Source of the DNA: Pseudolabrys sp.
GTDB lineage: Bacteria; Pseudomonadota; Alphaproteobacteria; Rhizobiales; Xanthobacteraceae
DNA length: 35,374 bases
Direction of reading: 5' to 3'
Assembly (NCBI GenBank): GCA_029255525.1
Contig: JANLJK010000305.1
Location: forward strand, 1 to 35,374
Under the pieces are notes generated by a model. It was not told the origin of the DNA. It searched no databases and saw only the letters and a program-made list of their open reading frames with translations. The first letter of the stretch is position 1. Every line of letters starts with the position of its first letter. Below, in pieces: positions 1 to 8,592 of this stretch. Made by a program: the position numbers and the translations under genes.

Positions 1-2
1 AT

Positions 3-686
3 TCGATCCGCCAGAAATTAGTCCCGATCACTCAGGAGGGCTATCCCTTCATCGGAGACTTGGCGCTGCTCTCGATCTTCCTGTTCTGGGTGTGGAGCCC
101 GCTCGGCTGGATCGTCAACTTGCTCCCGCTCTGGTGCGTCTACTTCTTCCGCGATCCGCCGCGCGTCACGCCGGTGCTCGACGGCCTGGTGGTGTCACCG
201 GCCGACGGCCGCGTCAGCATGATCACCACCGCCGCGCCGCCGCATGAACTGGGCCTGGGCGCCGCGCCGCTGCTGCGCGTGTCGATCTTCATGAGCGTGT
301 TCGACTGCCACGTGAACCGCAGCCCGGTCGCGGGGCGCGTCGAGAAGATCATCTATCAGCCCGGCAAATTCCTTAACGCCGATCTCGACAAGGCGAGCGT
401 CGACAACGAACGCAACTCGCTGGTGATCTCGACCGCCAACACCCGCATCGCCGTGACGCAGATCGCGGGTCTCGTCGCCCGCCGCATCGTCTGCTTCGTG
501 CGCGAGGGTCAGCCGGTCGGCGCCGGCGAGCGCTTCGGCATGATCCGCTTCGGCTCGCGCCTCGACGTGTACATGCCGGAAGGCACCACACCCTTGGTGG
601 CGGTCGGGCAGACGGCCTTGGCCGGCGAGACCGTGCTCGCCGACCTCGCCAGCGCCGATTCCGGCCGCGCCTTCCGCGCCGGCTGA
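3..686 (+). CDS. psd: Phosphatidylserine decarboxylase proenzyme, 5' truncated by the window edge
   Basis: The frame is open upstream of the listed start ([23 protein letters not shown]...). Contains [18 protein letters not shown] and a C-terminal [11 protein letters not shown] matching the pyruvoyl-forming G-S cleavage region. Followed by pssA. Confidence 0.93.
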   Translation, partial: SIRQKLVPITQEGYPFIGDLALLSIFLFWVWSPLGWIVNLLPLWCVYFFRDPPRVTPVLDGLVVSPADGRVSMITTAAPPHELGLGAAPLLRVSIFMSVFDCHVNRSPVAGRVEKIIYQPGKFLNADLDKASVDNERNSLVISTANTRIAVTQIAGLVARRIVCFVREGQPVGAGERFGMIRFGSRLDVYMPEGTTPLVAVGQTALAGETVLADLASADSGRAFRAG

Positions 687-770
687 CGCCCGCAGGCACT
701 CGTTAACGGCACCGGCAGTCCGCCTGCCGCGCCGTGGCGGAACCGGCCGCGGGCGTGTATATTGTCCCTC

Positions 771-1658
771 ATGGTCTTTCAGCCCTTCGATCCCGCGCCG
801 CCGCCGTTCCGCCGCCGCTTCAAAGCGATCCCGGTGCGCACACTGCTGCCCAACCTGATCACGCTCCTGGCGCTCTGCGCCGGGCTCACCGCCATTCGTC
901 TCGCGGTCGAGGCCAAGCTGGAGCTGGCGCTGGCGGCCATCGTCTTCGCCGCGCTGCTCGACGGCATCGACGGCCGCGTCGCGCGCATGCTCAAGGGCAC
1001 CTCGAAGTTCGGCGCTGAGCTCGACAGCCTGGCGGACTTCGTCAACTTCGGCGTCGCGCCGGCACTGATCCTGTATTTCTGGGGCCTGCACGAGCTGAAG
1101 TCCGCCGGCTGGATCGCGGCGCTTGTCTTCGCGATCTGTGCGGGCCTGCGTCTCGCGCGCTTCAATGTGATGATCGACGATCCGAACAAACCGGCCTGGG
1201 CCGCCGATTTCTTCACCGGCATTCCCGCGCCCGCCGGCGCCATCACCGTGCTGCTGCCGATCTATCTGTATTTCCTCGGCGTCACCACCAGTCTGGCCGT
1301 GATCTGGCTGACCTTCGCCTATACGCTGGCGATCGCGCTTTTGATGGTGTCGCGGCTGCCGGTGTTCTCCGGCAAGCGCGTGGGCAAACGCGTGCCGCCG
1401 GAGATGGTGCTGCCGGTCTTCGTCGTCGTGGTGCTCTTCGTCGCGCTGCTGATCAGCTACCCGTGGGTGGTGCTCACCATCGGCGCGCTGGTCTATCTCG
1501 CTTTCCTGCCGTTCGGCTGGCTGGCCTATCGCGAGAACGTCCGCAAGGATGCCGAGGCGCTGGCCGCGGGCACACCGGCCGGCACCACGGAAGCGCCGTT
1601 CCAGCCGCCCGCCGACGATGGCGACAGCGACAGCGATCGCCCATCGCGGCTCAACTGA
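771..1658 (+). CDS. pssA: CDP-diacylglycerol--serine O-phosphatidyltransferase
   Basis: CDP-alcohol phosphotransferase motif (DGIDGRVARMLKGTSKFGAELDSLADFVNFGVAP) and multiple TM segments. ATG at 771; an alternative TTG lies at 762. Confidence 0.93.
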   Translation: MVFQPFDPAPPPFRRRFKAIPVRTLLPNLITLLALCAGLTAIRLAVEAKLELALAAIVFAALLDGIDGRVARMLKGTSKFGAELDSLADFVNFGVAPALILYFWGLHELKSAGWIAALVFAICAGLRLARFNVMIDDPNKPAWAADFFTGIPAPAGAITVLLPIYLYFLGVTTSLAVIWLTFAYTLAIALLMVSRLPVFSGKRVGKRVPPEMVLPVFVVVVLFVALLISYPWVVLTIGALVYLAFLPFGWLAYRENVRKDAEALAAGTPAGTTEAPFQPPADDGDSDSDRPSRLN

Positions 1659-1676
1659 ACCCATAAAAGTTTTCTC

Positions 1677-2261
1677 ATGTCGCGCGCCATCCACGCCATT
1701 CCCGCGAGCCATCGCCACGACCATCCGGTCGTCGATACGGTCATCCTCGATTACGCCCAGCGCAGCACGCCGAAAGTGTCGGTCACCGGCGTCAAGGGTA
1801 CGGTATTCGAGATCGACCTACACGAACCGGCGCGGCTGCGCACCGACGATGTGCTGGAGCTCGAGGACGGCACTTTGGTCGAAGTCGTTGCGGCGCCCGA
1901 GCCGCTGATCGAAGCACGCGCGACCGATGTCTCGGCATTGGCGCGGCTGGCCTGGCATCTCGGCGACCGTCATGTGCCGGTGCAACTGCTGCCGAACCGC
2001 ATCCGCGCGCAGCGTGACGCTGGCGTCGAGGCGCTGCTCAAGGCGCTCGGCGCCAAGGTCACGCCGATCGAAGCGCCGTTCGAGCCGGAAGGTGGGGCCT
2101 ATGAGCAGGCCCAGGATCATGCGCACGCGCATGATCATCATCACGATCATGGGCATCACCATCACGGTCATGAACACCATGACCATGCCTGCGATCATCC
2201 GGATCATGCGCATGAGCATGGTCATGCGCACGGCCACGGCCACAAGCATCACGATCATTGA
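1677..2261 (+). CDS. ureE: Urease accessory protein UreE with His-rich C-terminal tail
   Basis: UreE-like core (RLRTDDVLELEDGTLVEVVAAPEPLIEARATD...LAWHLGDRHVPVQLLPNRIRAQRD) followed by a His/Asp/Gly-rich metal-binding tail. Confidence 0.88.
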   Translation: MSRAIHAIPASHRHDHPVVDTVILDYAQRSTPKVSVTGVKGTVFEIDLHEPARLRTDDVLELEDGTLVEVVAAPEPLIEARATDVSALARLAWHLGDRHVPVQLLPNRIRAQRDAGVEALLKALGAKVTPIEAPFEPEGGAYEQAQDHAHAHDHHHDHGHHHHGHEHHDHACDHPDHAHEHGHAHGHGHKHHDH

Positions 2262-2267
2262 AGCGTA

Positions 2268-2930
2268 TCAGGCCGAAGGCTTCGACCCGAACGGATAGCC
2301 GGGCATCAGGTCGTACGGGTGGCTCCAGCCGGGCAAAGCCCGCATGCGTTCGAGCCATGCGCCGATCGACGGATAGTCCTTGGCGATATCGAAGCCGAAC
2401 TCCTCCGCCGGATAATAGAAATAAGCCGTCATCGAAACGTCGGCGATGGTCGGGCGGTCGCCGATGAGGAATGGCGCGGCCGCGAGGCGCTTGTCGACGA
2501 TGGCGAGGCTCGCATCGATGCGCCCCTTCAGGAAGGCCATCACGGCCGGATCGCCGGGCGTCGGCGCGAAGTTCTTGAGGAAGCGATAGGGTCCGAGGAA
2601 GCCGTTGATTTTCTGATTGTCGAAAATGATCCAGCGCAGCGCTTCCAGTTTTTCGTCATCGTCGGCCGGCTGGTACTCGCCGGTGAGATCCGAGAGATAG
2701 GTCAGGATGACGCCGGACTGCGACAGCTTCTTGTGTCGCGCTTTGTCGACGAGCACCGGGGCCTCGCCCATTTCATTGACGTCGCCGCGAAACGCCGGCG
2801 TGCGCTGGACGCCGGCGGCAAAGAAATCCACCCACAGCGGCTCCCAGTCAGCGTCGATGAGATTGAGCATCAATGCGGCGCGATAGGCGTTGCCGGACTG
2901 CGCGAAGCAATAAAGCTGATAATCGGCCAT
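2268..2930 (-). CDS. Glutathione S-transferase family protein
   Basis: Thioredoxin-fold N-terminus (YQLYCFAQSGNAYRAALMLNL), QSGVILTYL and C-terminal FLIGDRPTIADVSMTAYFYYP typical of GSTs. Confidence 0.85.
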   Translation of the reverse strand: MADYQLYCFAQSGNAYRAALMLNLIDADWEPLWVDFFAAGVQRTPAFRGDVNEMGEAPVLVDKARHKKLSQSGVILTYLSDLTGEYQPADDDEKLEALRWIIFDNQKINGFLGPYRFLKNFAPTPGDPAVMAFLKGRIDASLAIVDKRLAAAPFLIGDRPTIADVSMTAYFYYPAEEFGFDIAKDYPSIGAWLERMRALPGWSHPYDLMPGYPFGSKPSA

Positions 2931-3021
2931 GACGATCCTTGCTGGACGGAGGAGGGCGCGCCGCCATCAAACCTTCCGTCCGGCGCCAGATCAAGCGCCG
3001 GCCATGAGCATGGGCGTGGAC

Positions 3022-3639
3022 CTATTGATAAGTCCGCTGACCGCCGGCCTGCAGGTAGAGCTCGGCGATGCGCTTGCGGGCATAGAACATGCGCGTCTTG
3101 ACGGTGTTCTTCGGCACGCCGACGATTTCCGCGGCTTCTTCGACCGACTTCTCGTGGTAGTAGACGAGGTCGACGATCTCGCGGTGTTCCGGCGACAATT
3201 GGTTCAGACACATGCGCAGCAGGGCGCCGTTGTCCTTCTTCAAGGCGGCTTCTTCCGGATCGTCGGCCTCATCGGCGATGGCTTCGGCGACGCAATTCTC
3301 AAGCTCCTCGTCGCGACGCTGCCGGAGCATCGACAGCGCCTTGAAGCGGGTGATGGCAAGGATCCAGGTCGAGACCTGGCTGCGGCCCTCGAAGTTGGCG
3401 GCTTGCCGCCAGACGTCGAAGAACACCTCGCTGACAATGTCTTCCGCCTTGGCTTCGTCGCGGACGAGACGCAGCGCGAAGCGATAGACCTGAACATTGT
3501 GCCGCGCATAGAGCGTCCGCATCGCCAGCCTGTCGCCGGCGGCAATGCTGTCGATGAGATCGCGATCGGAGTTTTGCCGCGTAGCCGCGACGTGCGACCA
3601 ATTCTGCGAGGTCTGCGCCAGAACGAATTCGGTTTGCAT
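3022..3639 (-). CDS. ECF-family sigma-70 RNA polymerase sigma factor
   Basis: Sigma2 (ARHNVQVYRFALRLVRDEAKAEDIVSEVFFDVWRQA) and sigma4 (LSPEHREIVDLVYYHEKSVEEAAEIVGVPKNTVKTRMFYARKRI). ATG (MQTEF) at 3639 is preferred over the longer ORF start. Confidence 0.9.
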   Translation of the reverse strand: MQTEFVLAQTSQNWSHVAATRQNSDRDLIDSIAAGDRLAMRTLYARHNVQVYRFALRLVRDEAKAEDIVSEVFFDVWRQAANFEGRSQVSTWILAITRFKALSMLRQRRDEELENCVAEAIADEADDPEEAALKKDNGALLRMCLNQLSPEHREIVDLVYYHEKSVEEAAEIVGVPKNTVKTRMFYARKRIAELYLQAGGQRTYQ

Positions 3640-3747
3640 GGATGCCCCCTGAGCCCTTTGTGGACCTTGTCGATGGCGCTCAAGTAGCAACGCCGTATTT
3701 CGGACGGTTTTCTCGCCGGGACGAAATGGTTTCACCGGCCGGGCGAA

Positions 3748-3778
3748 TTGTTTCGCAGGACGCGCTCACGCGAAACAA
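3748..3778. promoter_or_regulatory. Perfect inverted repeat TTGTTTCGC-N13-GCGAAACAA (dyad 1)
   Basis: 9-bp arms at 3748-3756 and 3770-3778, read directly. Confidence 0.55.
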
Positions 3779-3787
3779 AGGCGGGCA

Positions 3788-3820
3788 ATTGTTTCGCCGG
3801 TGGTGCCGCCGCGAAACAAT
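3788..3820. promoter_or_regulatory. Perfect inverted repeat ATTGTTTCGC-N13-GCGAAACAAT (dyad 2)
   Basis: 10-bp arms at 3788-3797 and 3811-3820; same core and spacer length as dyad 1. Confidence 0.55.
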
Positions 3821-4064
3821 AGGAGGTATCCTGCTGCGCAGGGGCTATCCGATGAGAGCGGACGTCGGACCGCGTCTTCGCGCGGTGGCGGGGCGGAGCC
3901 CGGCTCGGTCGGCGAAGGGCATGCGCGCTCGTGCGCGATCCGCCATACGCTATACGCCATGCGTAAGCCACGCAGATAGCGGTAGGCTATTAGGGACGGG
4001 ATAGTGTAATCTCGCGCCTGACGGTTCGGGGGCAGCCTTCTGCCAGGGCGACAATGGCACGTGA

Positions 4065-4823
4065 ATGACATCGCAGGACAAACCGCGCCTGATCGTCGTC
4101 GATGACGAGTCCTCGCTGCGCGAGATGTTGGCGGACTATCTCGGCAAGCACGGATTTGCGGTCGACATGGCCGCGGACGGGCGCGCGCTCGATGTCCATC
4201 TGGCGCAAGGGCCGGCGGATCTGATCCTGCTCGACGTCAACATGCCCGGCGAGGACGGTTTTTCGATCGCCCGCCGGCTGCGCGCCACCGGCAATATTCC
4301 CATTCTCATGCTCACCGCCGCGGAAGACGTGATCGACCGCGTGGTTGGGTTGGAGATCGGGGCCGACGATTATGTCACCAAGCCGTTTGACCTGCGGGAG
4401 CTGCGGGCGCGCATCCGCGCGGTGCTCCGCCGCACTGGCGGCAACGGCTCGGCCGCTGCCCCGGCCGATGCGGTGCCGGTACCCCCGCCGGCCCCCGAAT
4501 CGAATAGCCTCGCGCACTTCGGTAAGGCCGCGCTCGATATCGATGCGCGCTGCCTTGTTCACAGTGACGGCACGAAAGAGCCGCTGACCGCCACGGAGTT
4601 CGACCTGCTTTACGTCTTCTCGCAGAACCCGCATCGCGTCCTGAGCCGCGACCGGCTGCTCAGTCTCGCCCACCGTGGCGACAACGAGCCGTTCGACCGC
4701 AGCATCGATATCCGGATCACGCGCATCCGGCGGAAGATCGAGATCGACCCGGCCAATCCGCAGGTCATCAAGACGATCCGCAGCGCCGGCTATATCTACG
4801 TGCCGCCAAAGAGGCCGGAATGA
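4065..4823 (+). CDS. OmpR/PhoB-family DNA-binding response regulator
   Basis: Receiver (LIVVDDESSLREML...LILLDVNMPGEDG...LTAAEDVIDRVVGLEIGADDYVTKPFDLREL) and winged-helix effector (LTATEFDLLYVFSQNPHRVLSRDRLL...IRITRIRRKIE...IKTIRSAGYIY). Confidence 0.95.
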   Translation: MTSQDKPRLIVVDDESSLREMLADYLGKHGFAVDMAADGRALDVHLAQGPADLILLDVNMPGEDGFSIARRLRATGNIPILMLTAAEDVIDRVVGLEIGADDYVTKPFDLRELRARIRAVLRRTGGNGSAAAPADAVPVPPPAPESNSLAHFGKAALDIDARCLVHSDGTKEPLTATEFDLLYVFSQNPHRVLSRDRLLSLAHRGDNEPFDRSIDIRITRIRRKIEIDPANPQVIKTIRSAGYIYVPPKRPE

Positions 4824-6460
4824 CGTCAACACCGGCTGGCACGAATGGGCATAAGGCGCAGGAAGCCGAGATGGCGCAGCGGCTGCGCGCCTATGCCGAC
4901 AACGAAGCGTTGTGGGCGGCGGTGGTCGCGTCCGCGCTCGACTGTATCGTCATCATCGACGAAGCCGGCTGCGTCATCGAATTCAATCCGGCGGCCGAGA
5001 CCGTCTTCGGCTATGTGCGCGCCGATGTGATTGGCCGGCCGATCGTCGATGTGATCGTGCCGCCGGCGCTGCGGGACGCGCACCAGAAGGGCTTTACGCG
5101 CTACCTATCCTCTGGCGTGGCGACGGTGCTCGGCCGTCGCGTCGAGATCGAGGGCATGCGGTCCGACGGCTCGATCTTTCCGGTGGAGCTGGCGATCACC
5201 GAAGTCCGTCTGCCCGGACGTCGGCTGTTCACGGCGCACTTGCGCGATCTCACCGAAGCGCACCGTTCGCGGGCCGAGATCGAGCGCCAGCGCGAGGCCT
5301 TGCACCAGAGCGAGAAGCTCGCCGCGCTTGGCTCGCTGCTGGCCGGCGTCGCGCACGAACTGAACAACCCGTTGTCGATCGTCACCGGTCAGGCGCTGAT
5401 GCTGCGCGAGGCGGCGAGCGGCGCGGCGGGACGTCCAGTCGACGTTCGGGAATTCGCCGAACGCAGCGCCAAGATCGAGGCCGCGGCCGAACGCTGTGCC
5501 CGTATCGTCAAGACCTTTCTCGCCATGGCACGCCAGCGCAAGACGGAACGGCACGATATCGCGGTCTCGGCACTCATTGATGGCGTCCTTGACCTCCTGA
5601 CCTATGGCCTGCGTACCGCCGGCATCGAGGTGGTCGTCGACCTTGCGCCCGGCCTTCCGGCGATTCACGTGGATGCCGATCAGATTCAGCAGGTGTTGAT
5701 GAACCTCGTCGTCAACGGCAAGCAGGCGCTCGAAGAGGTGCAGGGCCCGCGCCGGATCGCGATCCGCGTTCGTGTGGATGCCGCGCGGTCGCAAATGACG
5801 TTCGAGTTCTCGGACAGTGGTCCCGGCGTGCCGGCCGACATTCGCGGCCGCATCTTCGATCCGTTCTTCACGACCAAGCCGCAGGGCGTTGGCACCGGCA
5901 TTGGTCTGGCGGTGTCGCGCGGGCTGGTCGAAGCCCATGGCGGAACGTTGACACTGGCCGAGCCGGATGGCGGCGGCGCGACCTTTGTGATGCGGTTGCC
6001 GCTCGAAGCCGGCGCGCAGCTGGAGGCGAAGGCCGCGCCCGTGACGGCGGAAGCTGCGGCAACATCGGCGACCAGCCGCCGTGCACTCGTGATCGACGAT
6101 GAAGTCGAGATCGCTGGGCTTTTGGCGGAGATATTGCAGCGGCAAGGCTTTGCCTGCGACGCTGCGTCCAGCGGCAATGATGCGAAGTCTCGCATCGGCC
6201 AGAGCGGCACCAATTACGATCTCATTCTCTGCGATATCCGGATGCCCGATGGCGATGGCCCGTCACTGTTTGCGTGGCTGGAAGCCGAGCATCCACAGCT
6301 TGCGAGCCGGATCGCCTTCGTCACCGGCGATACGCTCGGGCCGGCCGCGGGACGTTTCCTGGCCCGTACGGGGTGCCCGGTGATCGAGAAACCGTTCACG
6401 CCGGCCGACATCCAGCGGGTGGTCGGGTTGCTGCTGCCTGAGGCCGTGCCGCGCGCTTAG
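4820..6460 (+). CDS. PAS-domain hybrid sensor histidine kinase with C-terminal receiver
   Basis: PAS (CIVIIDEAGCVIEFNPAAETVFGY), HisKA H-box (LLAGVAHELNNPLSIV), HATPase (QQVLMNLVVNGKQAL, FSDSGPGVP, GTGIGLAVSRGLVEAHGG), C-terminal REC (ALVIDDEVEIAGLL...LILCDIRMPDGDGP). ATGA overlap with the response regulator gene. Confidence 0.94.
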   Translation: MTSTPAGTNGHKAQEAEMAQRLRAYADNEALWAAVVASALDCIVIIDEAGCVIEFNPAAETVFGYVRADVIGRPIVDVIVPPALRDAHQKGFTRYLSSGVATVLGRRVEIEGMRSDGSIFPVELAITEVRLPGRRLFTAHLRDLTEAHRSRAEIERQREALHQSEKLAALGSLLAGVAHELNNPLSIVTGQALMLREAASGAAGRPVDVREFAERSAKIEAAAERCARIVKTFLAMARQRKTERHDIAVSALIDGVLDLLTYGLRTAGIEVVVDLAPGLPAIHVDADQIQQVLMNLVVNGKQALEEVQGPRRIAIRVRVDAARSQMTFEFSDSGPGVPADIRGRIFDPFFTTKPQGVGTGIGLAVSRGLVEAHGGTLTLAEPDGGGATFVMRLPLEAGAQLEAKAAPVTAEAAATSATSRRALVIDDEVEIAGLLAEILQRQGFACDAASSGNDAKSRIGQSGTNYDLILCDIRMPDGDGPSLFAWLEAEHPQLASRIAFVTGDTLGPAAGRFLARTGCPVIEKPFTPADIQRVVGLLLPEAVPRA

Positions 6461-6828
6461 CGCGCCAGCGTGACCGACATGCCGGTCACGGCTTTGCCTT
6501 CGTAACGGTCGCCGGCGAAGGTGAGTTCGCCGAGCGGGTTGTTCTCGTCATCGGATATCGTCAGCGTATTGCCGCTGAGCGACCATTTGCGGCTCAGGAA
6601 AAAGCGGCCAGGGCAACCGCCTTCCGGCGCGAGCGAGCCTTCGGTCGCGCCCGCGGCGCCGCCGAAGCTGATGCCGCAGGGCGGCGCATTGGGTGCGGAG
6701 AGAAACCAGCGGCCGGCCATGCCCGGTCTGGCTTCAGGCGCCGGCGTGTCGCTGAGAGAAACCTGCCCGCCGGCACAGCCGGCGAGCAGGAGCGTTGCGA
6801 GCAGGGTGGCGGTGGTGACCTTGGTCAT
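6457..6828 (-). CDS. AprI/Inh-family metalloprotease inhibitor-like lipoprotein
   Basis: Lipobox LLLAGC; body (AGRWFLSAPNAPPCGISFGG...CPGRFFLSRKWSLSGNTLTISDDENNPLGELTF) resembles the AprI/Inh beta-barrel inhibitor fold. Confidence 0.72.
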   Translation of the reverse strand: MTKVTTATLLATLLLAGCAGGQVSLSDTPAPEARPGMAGRWFLSAPNAPPCGISFGGAAGATEGSLAPEGGCPGRFFLSRKWSLSGNTLTISDDENNPLGELTFAGDRYEGKAVTGMSVTLAR

Positions 6829-6844
6829 CGCGCCCCCTTGGACG

Positions 6845-8341
6845 TCACTTCATCGTCGGGATGACGAACTCGGCGCCTTCCTTGGTGCCGGTCGGCCAGC
6901 GCGAGGTCACCGTCTTGGTCTTGGTGTAGAAGCGGATCGAGTCCGGGCCGTGCTGGTTCAAGTCGCCGAAGCCCGAACGCTTCCAGCCGCCGAAGGTATG
7001 ATAGGCGAGCGGCACCGGAATGGCGAAGTTCACGCCGACCATGCCGACCTGCACCTTATTGACGAAGTCGCGCGCCGTGTCGCCGTCACGGGTGTAGATG
7101 GCAACGCCGTTGCCGTATTCGTGCTCGGTCGGCAGCCGGATCGCTTCTTCGTAATCCTTGGCGCGCACCACCGAGAGCACGGGGCCGAAGATCTCTTCCT
7201 TGTAGATGGTCATGTCCGGCGTGACGTTGTCGAACAGGCAGCCGCCCATGAAGTAGCCGTTCTCGTAGCCCTGCATCTTGAAGCCGCGGCCGTCGACCAG
7301 CAACTTGGCGCCTTCCTTGACGCCGGTGTCGACATAACCCTTGACGCGATCGAGCGCCTGTTTGGTCACCAGCGGGCCGTAGTCGGCCTTATCGTCGGTC
7401 GAGGGGCCGACCTTGAGGCTTTCGACGCGCGGGATCAGTTTCTTGATGAGCGCGTCGGCGGTCTTCTCGCCGACCGGCACCGCCACCGAGATCGCCATGC
7501 AGCGCTCGCCGGCCGAGCCGTAGCCGGCGCCGATCAGCGCATCGACGGCCTGGTCGAGGTCGGCGTCGGGCATCACGATCATGTGGTTCTTGGCGCCGCC
7601 GAAGCACTGCACGCGCTTACCGTTGGCGCAGCCGGTCGTGTAGATGTATTCGGCGATCGAGGACGAGCCGACGAAGCCGATCGCCATGATGCGCTGATCA
7701 TTGAGGATCGTGTCGACCGCTTCCTTGTCGCCGTTGACGACATTGAACACGCCCTCCGGCAGGCCGGCTTCCAGAAACAGTTCGGCAATGCGCATCGGCA
7801 CCGACGGCGCGCGCTCCGACGGCTTGAGGATGAAGGCATTGCCGCAAGCGAGCGCCGGGGCGCACTTCCACAGCGGGATCATCGCCGGGAAGTTGAACGG
7901 GGTAATGCCGGCGACCACGCCGAGCGGCTGGCGGATCGAATAAAGGTCGGTGCCCGGACCGGCGCTGCCGCTGTATTCGCCCTTCATCAGGTGCGGAATA
8001 CCGCAGGCGAATTCCACGACCTCGAGGCCACGCTGGATGTCGCCCTTGGCGTCGGGGAAGGTCTTACCGTGCTCGGAGGAGAGCAGGCGGGCCAGGCTAT
8101 CGTATTCCTTCTGCACCAGCTCCAGAAATTTGAACATCACGCGGGCGCGGCGCTGCGGGTTGGTCGCGGCCCAGGCCGGCTGCGCCGCCTCGGCGACGGC
8201 GATGGCGTGCTCAACTTCCGAGTGCTTGGCGAGCGCCACCTTGGCCTGCACCTCACCGGTATTCGGGTCGAAGACGTCGCCGAAGCGGCCGGAGACCCCC
8301 TTGACGGTCTTGCCGCCGACGAAATGACCGATTTCACGCAT
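6845..8341 (-). CDS. mmsA: CoA-acylating methylmalonate-semialdehyde dehydrogenase
   Basis: ALDH family signatures (TPFNFPAMIPLWKCAPALACGNAFILKPSERAPSVPMRIAELFLEAGLPEGVFNVV, GSAGERCMAISVAVPVG). ATG (MREIGHFV) at 8341. Confidence 0.93.
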   Translation of the reverse strand: MREIGHFVGGKTVKGVSGRFGDVFDPNTGEVQAKVALAKHSEVEHAIAVAEAAQPAWAATNPQRRARVMFKFLELVQKEYDSLARLLSSEHGKTFPDAKGDIQRGLEVVEFACGIPHLMKGEYSGSAGPGTDLYSIRQPLGVVAGITPFNFPAMIPLWKCAPALACGNAFILKPSERAPSVPMRIAELFLEAGLPEGVFNVVNGDKEAVDTILNDQRIMAIGFVGSSSIAEYIYTTGCANGKRVQCFGGAKNHMIVMPDADLDQAVDALIGAGYGSAGERCMAISVAVPVGEKTADALIKKLIPRVESLKVGPSTDDKADYGPLVTKQALDRVKGYVDTGVKEGAKLLVDGRGFKMQGYENGYFMGGCLFDNVTPDMTIYKEEIFGPVLSVVRAKDYEEAIRLPTEHEYGNGVAIYTRDGDTARDFVNKVQVGMVGVNFAIPVPLAYHTFGGWKRSGFGDLNQHGPDSIRFYTKTKTVTSRWPTGTKEGAEFVIPTMK

Positions 8342-8592
8342 GGGTCTCAACTCCTTCAATTCGACTGGATAAAGCCAGTTTGGGATTTTCAGGTCCTGCC
8401 CTGAGGGGGCATGGATTCCGGGGTCTTTTTGCAGAATTTTGCCGTCAGGTCACGGGGTTGTGGGGCCGCAGGGGGCGAATTTCTTTCACCGTAAGTTAGC
8501 CTTTACCCCCCCTTAAGCGGCCACAGTCTAGGGTCGCCCGTGCCGTCGGCTTTGACGCCGCGCAAAGGCTTGGCGTCCGAGTGGGGTAAGTT

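Noticed and set aside
195-1724. Long minus-strand ORF (509 aa) opposite psd/pssA
   Set aside because: Antisense shadow ORF of high-GC coding DNA: Arg/His/Asp-rich, low-complexity, no recognisable domain, covers two confident genes.
3940-3970. Short CGCCATACGCTATACGCCATGCG reiteration as a CRISPR-like or satellite repeat
   Set aside because: Too short and only partly periodic; no spacers; resembles common degenerate intergenic sequence in these genomes.
3642-4004. 120-aa ORF over the intergenic region between the ECF gene and the response regulator
   Set aside because: Runs through the inverted repeats, has no domain-like sequence, and is probably non-coding.
6521-8404. 627-aa plus-strand ORF opposite mmsA
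   Set aside because: Shadow ORF; composition (HRHRDRHAALAGRAVAGADQR) typical of antisense translation; mmsA on the other strand is unambiguous.
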